Below, in pieces: positions 23,892 through 32,852 of a DNA stretch of 64,000 bases (within the stretch, counting starts at the first letter, position 1; each line of letters opens with the position of its first letter). This DNA is from G963667675 sp963667675 (GTDB taxonomy: Bacteria > Chloroflexota > Dehalococcoidia > Lucifugimonadales > UBA3495). The notes beneath the pieces are model-generated. The model searched no databases. It had not been told where the DNA came from and worked only from the letters and a program-made list of their open reading frames with translations. Where the stretch lies: positions 620,001-684,000 of the forward strand of contig OY763929.1 of NCBI GenBank assembly GCA_963667675.1, written 5' to 3'. A program made the translations under genes and the position numbers.

Positions 23892-25859
23892 CTAGCCGCC
23901 CGAAGGCGGCGATTGCCCCCTCTGGCTGGAGAAGGTGGGCGCCGGGTGGGGAATGGGCCCTGGCGCAGGGTCAGGCGCCGGAGCCGGTGAGTGAGGAGGA
24001 GGCTCAGGCGGGATCGCCGGGGTTGCCGGCTCGTCGCCCCAGTCCTCATCGCCTAGCAGCTTGTTCAGGCTGTCGCCGGTGATGCTCTCGTACTCAATCA
24101 AGTACTCGGCAAGCTGCACCAGCTTGGGTTTGTTTTCGACCAGTATCTCCTCGGACCGGCGGTACGCCGCCCCGAATATCTCCTTGACCTCGTCGTCTAT
24201 TTCCTCGGCCACCTTGTCGCCGTAGTCCCGCTCTTCACTGATTTCCCGGCCCAGGAAGACCAATTCTTCCCGCTTGCCGAAAGTCCTCGGCCCCAGGCCC
24301 TCGCTCATGCCGTACCGCTTGATCATGCTCAATGCGATTTTCGTGGCCCGCTCCAGGTCGTTGCTCGCGCCCGTGGTTATCTCGTCGAAGATCAACTGCT
24401 CCGCCACCCGCCCGCTCATGGTTACCACCAGCATGTCCAGGAACTGGTTCTTGGTCCACAGGTAACGGTCTTCGTCGGGCAAAAGCGAGGTATGGCCGCC
24501 CATGGCTCCCCGGGCCACGATGGAAATCTTGTGTACCCGGTCTGCGTGGGGGAGGATCCAGGCCGCCAGAGCGTGCCCGGCCTCGTGATAGGCCGTCATC
24601 TCCTTTTCCCTGGCGCTGATTACCCGGCTCTTTCGTTCGGGGCCAGCGATAATCCGCTCGACGGCCTCTTCGAATTCGTCCATGAAGATGGCCTTCTTGT
24701 TGGCCCTGGCCGCCAGCAGGGCAGCCTCGTTAATCAGGTTGGAAAGGTCGGCCCCGCTGAATCCAGGAGTCTCCTTGGCCAGGGTGTCCAGCACCACCTC
24801 CGGCGCTAGCGGTTTGCCCGCGGAGTGGACCTTCAAAATCGCCGTGCGTCCCACCACGTCGGGCAGGTCCAGCGTCACCCGCCGGTCAAACCGCCCCGGC
24901 CGCAGCAGCGCCGGGTCCAGGATGTCCGGCCTGTTAGTCGCAGCCACCACGATGATATTGGTATTGGTCTCGAAACCGTCCATCTCCACCAGGATTTGGT
25001 TCAGCGTCTGTTCCCGTTCGTCGTGCCCTCCGCCCAGCCCTGCGCCTCGGTGCCGGCCCACGGCGTCGATTTCGTCCACGAACACTATGCAGGGAGCATT
25101 GCGCTTGGCCTGCTCGAACAGGTCCCGCACCCGCGCCGCGCCCACTCCCACGAACATCTCCACGAACTCGCTGCCGCTGATGTGGAAGAAGGGCACTCCC
25201 GCCTCCCCGGCCACCGCCCGCGCCAGCAGGGTCTTACCGGTGCCTGGCTGTCCCACCAGCAGAATTCCCTTGGGGATTCGGGCGCCCAGTGACAGGAACC
25301 TCTCGGGGTACTTCAGGAACTCCACCACTTCCTGCAGTTCGTTCTTGGCCTCTTCGACCCCCGCCACGTCGGCAAACGTAACTCCAGGCCGGTTGATGGG
25401 CATCATCCGCGCCCGGCTGCGCCCGAAGCTCAGGGTCTGGTTGTTGCTGCCCTGGGCCTGACGCATCATGAACAGGATCAGGCCGCCGAAGAATATCAGG
25501 GGCAGGAAGTTGAGCAGCAGCCCGAAGAAACTTCTCAGTCCGCTGGAGCCCTTGAACGAGACCTCTATCCCGCCGGGAGTCCCCAGCTCAACTCCGCTGT
25601 TTTGCAGCAGGGTCACGACGTCGGTCTCGCCGCTGATTCTGCTGGTGTACTGCTCCCCGCTGTTGGGATAGACGGTAAGCTTATTGCCGTCGACCTGGAT
25701 TTCCCGGATTTCGCCGCTCTTGGCCATCGCGATGACCGTGGACAACGACCTTTCGCTGCTTCCGCCAAAGCTGGGCAGCAGGGTATAGAAGATTACGATG
25801 ACCCCGATGATCACCAGCAAATAGACGAACCCGTTCCGCAGCCAGCGGTTGCTGCCCAT
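23892..25859 (-). CDS. ftsH: ATP-dependent zinc metalloprotease FtsH
   Basis: The 655-residue protein has two N-terminal membrane helices flanking a periplasmic domain, then an AAA+ module with Walker A GQPGTGKTLLARAVAGEAG, IVFVDEIDAVGRHRG and the second region of homology (ATNRPDILDPALLRPGRFDR). The M41 protease site is TAYHEAGHALAAW, with a distal Asp in the ASNDLERAT block. It degrades membrane and regulatory proteins. The C-terminus carries about 40 Pro/Ala-rich residues not usual for FtsH. Its modulators HflK and HflC are encoded just beyond it. Confidence 0.97.
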   Translation of the reverse strand: MGSNRWLRNGFVYLLVIIGVIVIFYTLLPSFGGSSERSLSTVIAMAKSGEIREIQVDGNKLTVYPNSGEQYTSRISGETDVVTLLQNSGVELGTPGGIEVSFKGSSGLRSFFGLLLNFLPLIFFGGLILFMMRQAQGSNNQTLSFGRSRARMMPINRPGVTFADVAGVEEAKNELQEVVEFLKYPERFLSLGARIPKGILLVGQPGTGKTLLARAVAGEAGVPFFHISGSEFVEMFVGVGAARVRDLFEQAKRNAPCIVFVDEIDAVGRHRGAGLGGGHDEREQTLNQILVEMDGFETNTNIIVVAATNRPDILDPALLRPGRFDRRVTLDLPDVVGRTAILKVHSAGKPLAPEVVLDTLAKETPGFSGADLSNLINEAALLAARANKKAIFMDEFEEAVERIIAGPERKSRVISAREKEMTAYHEAGHALAAWILPHADRVHKISIVARGAMGGHTSLLPDEDRYLWTKNQFLDMLVVTMSGRVAEQLIFDEITTGASNDLERATKIALSMIKRYGMSEGLGPRTFGKREELVFLGREISEERDYGDKVAEEIDDEVKEIFGAAYRRSEEILVENKPKLVQLAEYLIEYESITGDSLNKLLGDEDWGDEPATPAIPPEPPPHSPAPAPDPAPGPIPHPAPTFSSQRGQSPPSGG

Positions 25860-25978
25860 TAGTACCTCTGCCCAAGCTATAGCCGGGCTGTGTCTGAAGC
25901 TACGCTTTTATCTTACCGGAGCGCCTCGTAAATTGCAAAAAGGCGGATAGCGAAAATACGGGCAATTCGCTGCCCCCC

Positions 25979-26070
25979 GTTCGCCCTGAGTCAGTCGAAG
26001 GGCCTGCCCTGAGGCTCTCGAAGGGGCCCCGCCCCCAACGCGTCATTCCGAGCGAAGCCGAGGAATCTAG
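25979..26070. repeat. Cluster of dispersed intergenic repeats upstream of ftsH
   Basis: This is in the 303 bp gap between ftsH and the sulfurtransferase gene. Two versions of the family reading CCCTGAG...TCGAAGGG are in tandem at about 25979-26027. A third element follows at 26041-26070 (GTCATTCCGAGCGAAGCCGA then GGAATCTAG), an imperfect hairpin with GA-rich loop. Related copies are at 29287, 29370, 36522 and 36606. The rest of the gap (26071-26162) shows nothing recognisable. Confidence 0.65.
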
Positions 26071-26162
26071 GGCGCGTGGCAACCTCAACGTGTGGCCTTG
26101 CCATAACCCCGCTGCCGTTGCGCCTACGCCCAAGCCACCCGCCGCGCTCGCCGCGCCGAGTC

Positions 26163-27005
26163 CTACTTCTCGATAGGCGCGCCGACGATGCTCCCCCACT
26201 CGGTCCACGACCCGTCGTAGTTGCGCACGTTTTCGTGCCCCAGCAGCTGGGTCAGCACAAACCACGTATGGGAAGAACGCTCCCCGATGCGGCAGTATGC
26301 GATGGTCTCCCGGCTGCCGTCGATTCCTTTGCCGCCATACAGGGCCAGCAACTCATCGGCGGACTTGAACGTGCCGTCCTCGTTGGCCGCCTGACCCCAG
26401 GGAATATTGGCCGCGCCGGGGATATGTCCGCCTCGCTGCGACCCTTCCTGCGGCAAGGCCGGAGGCGCCAGCAACGCCCCGGAATACTCATCGGGAGAAC
26501 GGACGTCCACCAGCGAAATGTTGCCAGCGTTCACCGACGCCAGCACCTGGTCCCGGTAGGCCCGCACCGACTGGTCGGGCTCGCCGGCGCTGTACGTTTG
26601 GGGAGTGTGATTGGCCGGCTCGGTGGTCAGCGCCCGTCCGTCCGCCTCCCACTTGGCCCGCCCTCCATTCATTATCTTCGCGTCTTTGTGCCCGTAGTAC
26701 TTCAACTGCCAGAACGCCCAGCAGGCGAACCAGTTGTTGTTGTCGCCGTAAAGGACGATGGTAGTGTCGTTGCCGATGCCGGAATTGCCCAGCAGTTGCT
26801 CCATCTCCTCCTTGCTGATTACGTCCCGCTGCACCGACTGCTGCAATTGACTCTGCCAGTTCCAGCCCACGGCTCCGGCTATATGTCCCGTGTCGTAGGC
26901 GGCAGTGTCCACGTCCACTTCCACCAACCGGACGTTGGAGTCGCCGCTGTGTGCCGCCACCCACTCCACGCTCACCAAGGACTCTGGGTGCGTATACTCT
27001 GCCAT
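26163..27005 (-). CDS. Tandem-rhodanese sulfurtransferase
   Basis: The 280-residue protein has two rhodanese domains. The N-terminal one (about 12-130) has the loop LYGDNNNWFACWAFW where the catalytic Cys is replaced, so it is presumably structural. The C-terminal one (about 165-275) has YCRIGERSSHTW with the active Cys and Arg, matching thiosulfate/3-mercaptopyruvate sulfurtransferases. It transfers sulfane sulfur to cyanide or a thiol acceptor. ATG 27005 follows GGAGGG by 7 nt; an in-frame TTG two codons earlier is less likely. Confidence 0.9.
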   Translation of the reverse strand: MAEYTHPESLVSVEWVAAHSGDSNVRLVEVDVDTAAYDTGHIAGAVGWNWQSQLQQSVQRDVISKEEMEQLLGNSGIGNDTTIVLYGDNNNWFACWAFWQLKYYGHKDAKIMNGGRAKWEADGRALTTEPANHTPQTYSAGEPDQSVRAYRDQVLASVNAGNISLVDVRSPDEYSGALLAPPALPQEGSQRGGHIPGAANIPWGQAANEDGTFKSADELLALYGGKGIDGSRETIAYCRIGERSSHTWFVLTQLLGHENVRNYDGSWTEWGSIVGAPIEK

Positions 27006-27157
27006 GACCAATCCCTCCGTTCAGTCTTTCGCTACAAGGCTTGATGGACCGGGTCGCAACGTTGATTCCCTCAGTCAGAATCTCGCCGACGCGCCCGGTC
27101 AACGAAGATCACTGCCGGCCAACCCGCCAGGCGATGGTTGTCAGAGTGGACAGAGGC

Positions 27158-29074
27158 CTAGGCCGTCGCCGGAATCTCCTGGGCCCCCTCGCCCAAGGTT
27201 GCCGCCGCCTTGTCAGGGAAAAAGGCCCGCAGCACCCGTTGGGCGATTCCGTCGGCGTCCAACTCCAACCGGTGGCGCTGGTCGGCCGCGGTGCCATGTT
27301 CTATGAATTCGTCCGGCATGCCTATACGGTGGACGGATACGTCGTCCATCCCCGCGTCGGACAGGGCTTCCAGCACCGCCGAGCCGAATCCGCCGGCCAG
27401 CACGTTTTCCTCCACGGTCACGATTCGGCGGGTCCTGCTGGCCGCATCCAGGAGCAGGTCAACGTCCAGCGGCTTTACGAACACCGGGTCTACGACGCCG
27501 CAGGAAACGCCGCATCTCTCCAGTTCTTCCGCCGCAGCCAGGGCGGCCGAGGTCGACTTGCCCAAGGCGAAGATCACCGCGTCCTGGCCCTCCCTGATAA
27601 CCGTTCCTTTGCCAAGTGGCAACTCCTTGAGTTCCCCGTCCAGCGCCGCGCCGACGGCGGCCCCTCGGGCAATACGGATAGCGAAGGGGCCTTGGTGCTT
27701 GTAGGCGGTGTAGACCAGGTGCTGCAGTTGGTTTTCGTCCCTCGGCGCCGCAACCACCGCGTTGGGCAGGCACCTCAGGTAAGAGATGTCGAAAGCGCCG
27801 TGGTGTGTCTTGCCGTCCTCACCCACTATCCCCGCCCGGTCGGCTATCAGCCCCACCGGCAGGTTCTGTAGGCACACGTCGTGCACTATCTGGTCAAAGG
27901 CCCGTTGTAGAAACGTCGAGTATATCGACACGAACGGCTTCAGCCCGTGGGACGCCATTCCGGCCGCCATGCTCACGGCGTTCTGCTCGGCTATGCCCAC
28001 GTCGAAGACCCGGTCCGGGAATTCGCCCCGCACTTCGGCCAGGCCGGTACCCTCCAGCATCGCCGCGCTTATGCCTACCACGCCGTCGTCCTCCCGCATG
28101 ATGCGGGATATGGTCTGCGCGAAGACCTTAGAGTACGTGGGAGCTCCCGAACTATCGCCCAGCGGCGAACTGGGCTGGTGGAACTTCACGGGATCGTCCT
28201 CCGCCGGTTCGTACCCGTGGCCTTTGTGGGTCACCACGTGTATCAGCGGTACCGAGCCCGTGGACTTCATGGCTTGCCGCAGCGTCTGTTCCAGTTGCTT
28301 GAAGTTATGGCCGTCCACCGGGCCCAAGTACTGAAAGCCCATCTCGGTCCAGAACATCGTCGGAACAATCGCTCCGGCCAGCCCGGTGTTCAACCGCTTG
28401 ACCAGCCGGTACATCAGTTCCCCTGTGGGCACCTTCTTGGAGATGCGTCTCACCCGCCCCACCATGGCCTGGTATTCAGGGTGGGTGATTAAGCGCTTTC
28501 GCCAGTTGGTTAGAAAGCCGATGTTCTCCGAGATGGACATCCCGTTGTCGTTCAGGATGACTATCAACCCCTTAGGGTTCAGGTGCACGATGTTGTTCAC
28601 CGCCTCGAAGCTGGACCCCGAGGTCATTGCCCCGTCCCCGACGACGGCGATGGTCCAGGAACCGTCCTCCCGCTTGGCTGCGCCTTCGGCTATGCCCAGG
28701 GCTATGGAGAGACCGGTTCCTGCGTGGCCCGCGCACAGGGTGTCGTGAGGGCTCTCGTTGGGCTCTCCGAACCCCGATAGGCCCCCTTCCAGGCGAATGG
28801 CTTGAAAGCCCTCCCTCCGCCCCGTCACCAGCTTGTGGGTATAGGTCTGGTTGGTCGTGTCCCAGACGATACTGTCCTTGGGGCTGTCGAAGACCCGGTG
28901 CAACGCCAGCGTAAGCTCGACCACCCCCAGGTTGGAAGCCAGGTGGCCGCCCCGCTCGGTTATGACCGAGATAATGGCCTGGCGGGCCTCCTTCGCAACT
29001 TGGGCTAACTGCCGGTAGTTGAGCCCTTTCAGGTCTTCGGGGCTGTCGATTCGGTCCAAGAGTTGGTCGGCCAT
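27158..29074 (-). CDS. dxs: 1-deoxy-D-xylulose-5-phosphate synthase
   Basis: The 638-residue protein is of normal Dxs length and carries GHLASNLGVVELTLALHRVF, DTTNQTYTHKLVTGR, the thiamine diphosphate motif VVGDGAMTSGSSFEA with LNDNGMSISEN, PVDGHN and the central FDVGIAEQNAV with the catalytic Glu, plus the C-terminal transketolase domain. It condenses pyruvate and glyceraldehyde 3-phosphate, the first step of the MEP isoprenoid pathway. ATG 29074 follows AAGGAG by 7 nt. It is transcribed in the same direction as, and downstream of, the tracrRNA. Confidence 0.97.
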   Translation of the reverse strand: MADQLLDRIDSPEDLKGLNYRQLAQVAKEARQAIISVITERGGHLASNLGVVELTLALHRVFDSPKDSIVWDTTNQTYTHKLVTGRREGFQAIRLEGGLSGFGEPNESPHDTLCAGHAGTGLSIALGIAEGAAKREDGSWTIAVVGDGAMTSGSSFEAVNNIVHLNPKGLIVILNDNGMSISENIGFLTNWRKRLITHPEYQAMVGRVRRISKKVPTGELMYRLVKRLNTGLAGAIVPTMFWTEMGFQYLGPVDGHNFKQLEQTLRQAMKSTGSVPLIHVVTHKGHGYEPAEDDPVKFHQPSSPLGDSSGAPTYSKVFAQTISRIMREDDGVVGISAAMLEGTGLAEVRGEFPDRVFDVGIAEQNAVSMAAGMASHGLKPFVSIYSTFLQRAFDQIVHDVCLQNLPVGLIADRAGIVGEDGKTHHGAFDISYLRCLPNAVVAAPRDENQLQHLVYTAYKHQGPFAIRIARGAAVGAALDGELKELPLGKGTVIREGQDAVIFALGKSTSAALAAAEELERCGVSCGVVDPVFVKPLDVDLLLDAASRTRRIVTVEENVLAGGFGSAVLEALSDAGMDDVSVHRIGMPDEFIEHGTAADQRHRLELDADGIAQRVLRAFFPDKAAATLGEGAQEIPATA

Positions 29075-29212
29075 GTCGGAACTCCTTGGCAAGTGTCAAC
29101 GGACGCAGAAACCCACTACAGCTTTGCGCCAGATAATTCTAGGCGCATGAGGCCCACATTACAAGTTGGCGTGACTACAGCACAGTTAACATTGTTGAGA
29201 AGCGCCCCCACT

Positions 29213-29431
29213 CGTCATTCCGGCCCCCGAGCCGGAATCCAGAAATACCGGCCCCAATCCTGCCCATAGTAACCCCACCCCGCCCTGTCATTTCGAGCGA
29301 AGCCGAGAAATCTCAAACCCCGCCCTCCAACCTCGAAATTGCGCCCTCACTGATACTTGCCCCCTTCCGTTCACCCTGAGGTTCTCGAAGGGCCTGCCCT
29401 GGTCCCGTCGAAGGGGGAAATCGAAGGGTCC
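29213..29431. repeat. Dispersed palindromic repeats between dxs and tracrRNA
   Basis: Three repeat types lie in this gap. At 29217-29238 is a perfect ATTCCGGC/GCCGGAAT palindrome followed by CCAG. At 29287-29314 is GTCATTTCGAGCGAAGCCGA with a matching GAAATCTC end. At 29370-29431 are three successive units ending TCGAAGGG. All three types recur elsewhere in the window in intergenic DNA. No gene is seen between the dxs start and the tracrRNA terminator. Confidence 0.7.
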
Positions 29432-29446
29432 GCCGCCATCCCGCCC

Positions 29447-29569
29447 AAAAAAGTAGAGGACAGGCCGTAGCCTGCCCCCTCATTTGTTGCCATAAGGCTT
29501 GTTAACGGAACCTCCCCGATCTCCCATCGGATATAATACCGTTTCAGCCTCTCGGCAAAGCCTCTAACT
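29447..29569 (-). ncRNA. tracrRNA of the type II-C CRISPR system
   Basis: Minus-strand RNA of about 120 nt. The anti-repeat at 29501-29537 is complementary to the CRISPR repeat over nearly its whole length: one mismatch in the first 27 positions, then an AA/TT bulge before CCG. Downstream come a short nexus hairpin GCC-TTAT-GGC (29489-29498) and a terminal hairpin GGGCAGGC-TACG-GCCTGTCC (29458-29477). It ends with TTTTTT at 29447-29452, a Rho-independent terminator. The tracrRNA pairs with crRNA repeats and anchors them in Cas9. It is divergent from cas9. The direction is set by the nexus and terminator, which exist only on the minus strand. Confidence 0.93.
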
Positions 29570-29574
29570 TGGTG

Positions 29575-29603
29575 AGTATACCACCGCTTAAATCTAACTG
29601 CAA
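29575..29603 (-). promoter_or_regulatory. tracrRNA promoter
   Basis: On the minus strand TTGCAG (29598-29603) and TATACT (29575-29580) are spaced by 17 bp, and TGG before the -10 gives an extended -10 element. The predicted start is near 29568-29570, about 30 nt before the anti-repeat. The -35 box lies immediately upstream of the cas9 ribosome site, so the two transcription units are back to back. Confidence 0.7.
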
Positions 29604-29615
29604 ACGGTGACGGCA

Positions 29616-32600
29616 ATGACAAACGTCAAAGACAAAAAGTACCGCCTCGGCCTCGACTTGGGCACCAATTCCATCGGCTGGGCCGCGGTTAGCCTGGACG
29701 ACAATGACGAACCCTGTGGCGTGCTGGGCATGGGCGTCCGCATCTTCCCCGACGGGCGCGATGCTCAAAGCAAGACCTCCAACGCCGTCGACCGCCGCAT
29801 GGCCCGTGGCCAACGCCGCCGCCGCGACCGCTACCTCGAGCGGCGCCGCGACTTGATGGATGCCTTGGTCGAGTTTGGCCTCATGCCCCAGGATGCGGAG
29901 CAACGTAAAGACTTGCAGACCCTCGATCCTTACGCGCTCCGGGCTAAGGCCCTTGATGAACCCTTGGAACCCTCCGAATTGGCCCGCGCCCTGTTCCACT
30001 TGAACCAGCGGCGCGGCTTCAAGTCCAACCGAAAAGCAGACACTGACGAGGTCGAAGGAAGATCGCTCAGTGAGCGAATCGGCGAACTGCGCCGCCAAAT
30101 GCAGGAAACCAGCGCTCGCACCTTGGGCGAGTTCCTGTATCGCCGCCGCGTAAATAGCGAGACGGTCCGCGCCCGTCCCGACCTCAGACTCTATCCCGAC
30201 CGCGCCATGTATCTGGAAGAGTTCTGCAAAATCCGGGCTGCCCAAAAACCGCATCAGCCCCTGACGCCCGATCAGTGGGACAAGCTGAAAGAAATCATTT
30301 TCCACCAGCGTCCCCTCGAACCTGTGGACCCCGGCTGGTGCCAGTTCGAGTACGAAAACGACGAAAAGCGGGCCGCGAAGGCTCTGCCGGTCTTCCAGGA
30401 GTTTCGCATCCTCCAGGAAGTCAATAACATCAGGGTGCGGGTTGGCTCCCAGCCGGAACGTCGTCTCGATGAACGAGAACGAGGGGCGGTTCTGGCGAGG
30501 CTCCGTTCCGGCAAGGACATAGACTTCGGCAAGCTTACCGGAGACTTGAGGAAGCTGCTGGCGGAAGCTGACTTCAACCTGGCTCTGGGCGGACGAGAGA
30601 AGATAAAGGGAGATGAGACAACCGCCAGGCTCGCCTCATCCCCACAGCCGGCCAAGGGAGACAAGCCAGCTAAGCCCGGGTTGTTCGGCGATAAGTGGCT
30701 CAACCTCCCCATTGACCGGCGCAACGAAATCGTAAAGTTCCTCCTGAATACCGAGGACCCGGACAAGGTCCGGGAAAAAGCAATTCAAGAATGGGGACTT
30801 AACACCGCCCAAGCCGACGCTGTTGCCCGCGTGTCTTTGGTGGCCGGCTACGGTAGCCTTAGTGAAAAGGCCATAAACAAGCTCCTGCCTCACCTGGAAG
30901 GCGGGATGCGGTATGACGAGGCCGTCAAAAAGGAGTACAAACACCATTCCGACTTCCGCAACGAAGAAGCCCACGACAGCCTGCCCTACTACGGCAAAGT
31001 CCTGCCCCGAGACGCCGTGGGCGCCAACTCCAAGAAAGCCCCGGAGATAGACGGCGAAGTAGCCCGCTATGGACGCTTCCCCAATCCCACAGTCCACATC
31101 GGCCTCAACCAACTCCGCCGCGTCGTCAACCGGCTTATTGAAGCCCACGGCAAGCCCCAGGACGTTGTTGTCGAGTTGACCCGCGACTTGAAGCTGAACC
31201 CGCAGCAGAAGCGAGACCTCCTCAAACAGCAACGAGAAGGCGGCCAGAGCAACATTCGTTTTACCGAAATGTTGCAGTCAATGGGACAGGACGTCACCCC
31301 CAACGTACTCCGCAAGCTTCGCCTTTGGGAGGAGCAGGGCCCGCCCCAGGCCAGAGTCTGCCCTTATACTGGCAGGCGACTTTCATGCGAGATGGTCGTG
31401 TCCGAGCAGACCGAAGTTGACCACATCCTGCCCTACTCTAGAACCCTGGACAATTCACCGTCCAACATGGTGGTCTGCATCGCCGCCGCCAACCGCTTTA
31501 AGGGCGATCGCTCGCCCGATGAAGCCTTTAGCAGCAACCCGCAGAACTACAGCTACCAGGAAATCCTGGACCGCGTAGCCAAGTTCCCAGACAACAAGAA
31601 ATGGCGCTTCCAGCCCGACGCCATGAAGCGGTTTGAAGAAGATGACCGGTTCCTGGACCGCCAGCTAAACGAGACTAGCTACCTATCCCGCACCGCAAAG
31701 AACTACCTGGCCTACCTCTACGACGAGAAAGGCGAGGGCCGCACCCGCGTCCGCGCCGCGCCTGGCCGCATGACCGCCCTGCTCCGCCGCGGGTGGTGCT
31801 TGGAAGGGATGCTGCGGACGTCGCCCGAGGGAGAGATAACTCGCAAGCAGCGCGACGACCACCGCCACCATGCCGTCGATGCCTTTGTCGTCGCTTGCAC
31901 GACCCAGGGATTGCTCCAGAAGTTCGCCCGCGCCGCCGGAGCGTCACACAATTCCGAGGAAAGGCTGGCTGCTTTGGCCGGTGAAACCCCTCCCTGGGAA
32001 GGCTTTGACCGAAACAAGCTGAAGCCCTTCCTCGGTAAGATAGTCGTCTCCTACAAGCCCGACCACGGCACGCGCGGCGCAAAGACCAAGTCCACTACCG
32101 GCCAACTCCACAAAGAGACCGCCTACGGGTTGGTCGAATTCTCAGAGAACGGCCCGTCCAAGGTGGTTACTCGCAAGAAGCTGGACGCCGTCAAGAAGCG
32201 AAAGGACCTGGAGTCCGTGCGCGACTCTGTAATGCGGGATGCCCTGCTCAAGCTGTGGGATGACGTGGCAAGAGAAGGCGGGGAAGTGGGGAGTTTCTCA
32301 GACCGGGCCGCCAAAGAAGGTGTGCTGCTCGAAAAAGGCCGCCGTCAGACGGTGCGTCGGGTGCGTGTGCTCGATAAACAGACCGTCATACCCATCAAGC
32401 GCGGCAAGGGGCACCCTGAGGTCGGAAAACCCTACAAGGGCTACCTGCTAGGGGGCAACGCCTGGGCCGACATGTGGCAGATGCCCGACAAGCAAAAAAC
32501 CTGGAAGATGGTCGTAGTGCCAACTTTTCATGCCAATCAGCCGGGTTTTAAGCTGGAACAGTTCCGCCCCCACGCCGATGCCAAGAAGCTCTTCAGAATT

Positions 32601-32852
32601 CAAATCGACGACATGGGAGCCCTGGGCGATGGAGCTGAGCGCCGTATTGTGCGCGTCAGGAAAATCACCAACGCAACATCTGGCGCATTCGTAGTATTGG
32701 ATGAACACAATCAAGCTAATGTGGCAGACCGTGTAGGAAAAGACATGAAAGAAAATAGGTACTCTGCCCGGCAACTCAAGCAGTTGGGGTTCCGCAAAGT
32801 CGGCGTAGACGAAATCGGCCGCGTGCTGGACCCCGGCCCCCGCAACCCATGA
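29616..32852 (+). CDS. cas9: Type II-C Cas9 endonuclease
   Basis: The 1,078-residue Cas9 is within the type II-C size range. In order: RuvC-I RLGLDLGTNSIGWAAV (catalytic Asp at 14), an Arg-rich bridge helix around RRMARGQRRRRDRYLERRR (about 60-85), a helical recognition lobe, RuvC-II VVVELTRDLKLNPQQK (Glu near 519), HNH TEVDHILPYSRTLDNSPSN (His near 603) with KGDRSP, and RuvC-III DDHRHHAVDAFVVA (about 746-760). A C-terminal PAM-interacting region follows. All catalytic residues are present. ATG 29616 has GGTGA 5 nt upstream; the in-frame GTG at 29607 lacks a site. It overlaps cas1 by 4 nt. Confidence 0.97.
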   Translation: MTNVKDKKYRLGLDLGTNSIGWAAVSLDDNDEPCGVLGMGVRIFPDGRDAQSKTSNAVDRRMARGQRRRRDRYLERRRDLMDALVEFGLMPQDAEQRKDLQTLDPYALRAKALDEPLEPSELARALFHLNQRRGFKSNRKADTDEVEGRSLSERIGELRRQMQETSARTLGEFLYRRRVNSETVRARPDLRLYPDRAMYLEEFCKIRAAQKPHQPLTPDQWDKLKEIIFHQRPLEPVDPGWCQFEYENDEKRAAKALPVFQEFRILQEVNNIRVRVGSQPERRLDERERGAVLARLRSGKDIDFGKLTGDLRKLLAEADFNLALGGREKIKGDETTARLASSPQPAKGDKPAKPGLFGDKWLNLPIDRRNEIVKFLLNTEDPDKVREKAIQEWGLNTAQADAVARVSLVAGYGSLSEKAINKLLPHLEGGMRYDEAVKKEYKHHSDFRNEEAHDSLPYYGKVLPRDAVGANSKKAPEIDGEVARYGRFPNPTVHIGLNQLRRVVNRLIEAHGKPQDVVVELTRDLKLNPQQKRDLLKQQREGGQSNIRFTEMLQSMGQDVTPNVLRKLRLWEEQGPPQARVCPYTGRRLSCEMVVSEQTEVDHILPYSRTLDNSPSNMVVCIAAANRFKGDRSPDEAFSSNPQNYSYQEILDRVAKFPDNKKWRFQPDAMKRFEEDDRFLDRQLNETSYLSRTAKNYLAYLYDEKGEGRTRVRAAPGRMTALLRRGWCLEGMLRTSPEGEITRKQRDDHRHHAVDAFVVACTTQGLLQKFARAAGASHNSEERLAALAGETPPWEGFDRNKLKPFLGKIVVSYKPDHGTRGAKTKSTTGQLHKETAYGLVEFSENGPSKVVTRKKLDAVKKRKDLESVRDSVMRDALLKLWDDVAREGGEVGSFSDRAAKEGVLLEKGRRQTVRRVRVLDKQTVIPIKRGKGHPEVGKPYKGYLLGGNAWADMWQMPDKQKTWKMVVVPTFHANQPGFKLEQFRPHADAKKLFRIQIDDMGALGDGAERRIVRVRKITNATSGAFVVLDEHNQANVADRVGKDMKENRYSARQLKQLGFRKVGVDEIGRVLDPGPRNP

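Noticed and set aside
26076..27871. Plus-strand frames of 322 and 276 codons opposite the sulfurtransferase and dxs
   Set aside because: Antisense to genes with intact catalytic motifs; Arg/Gly/Val-rich without family resemblance.
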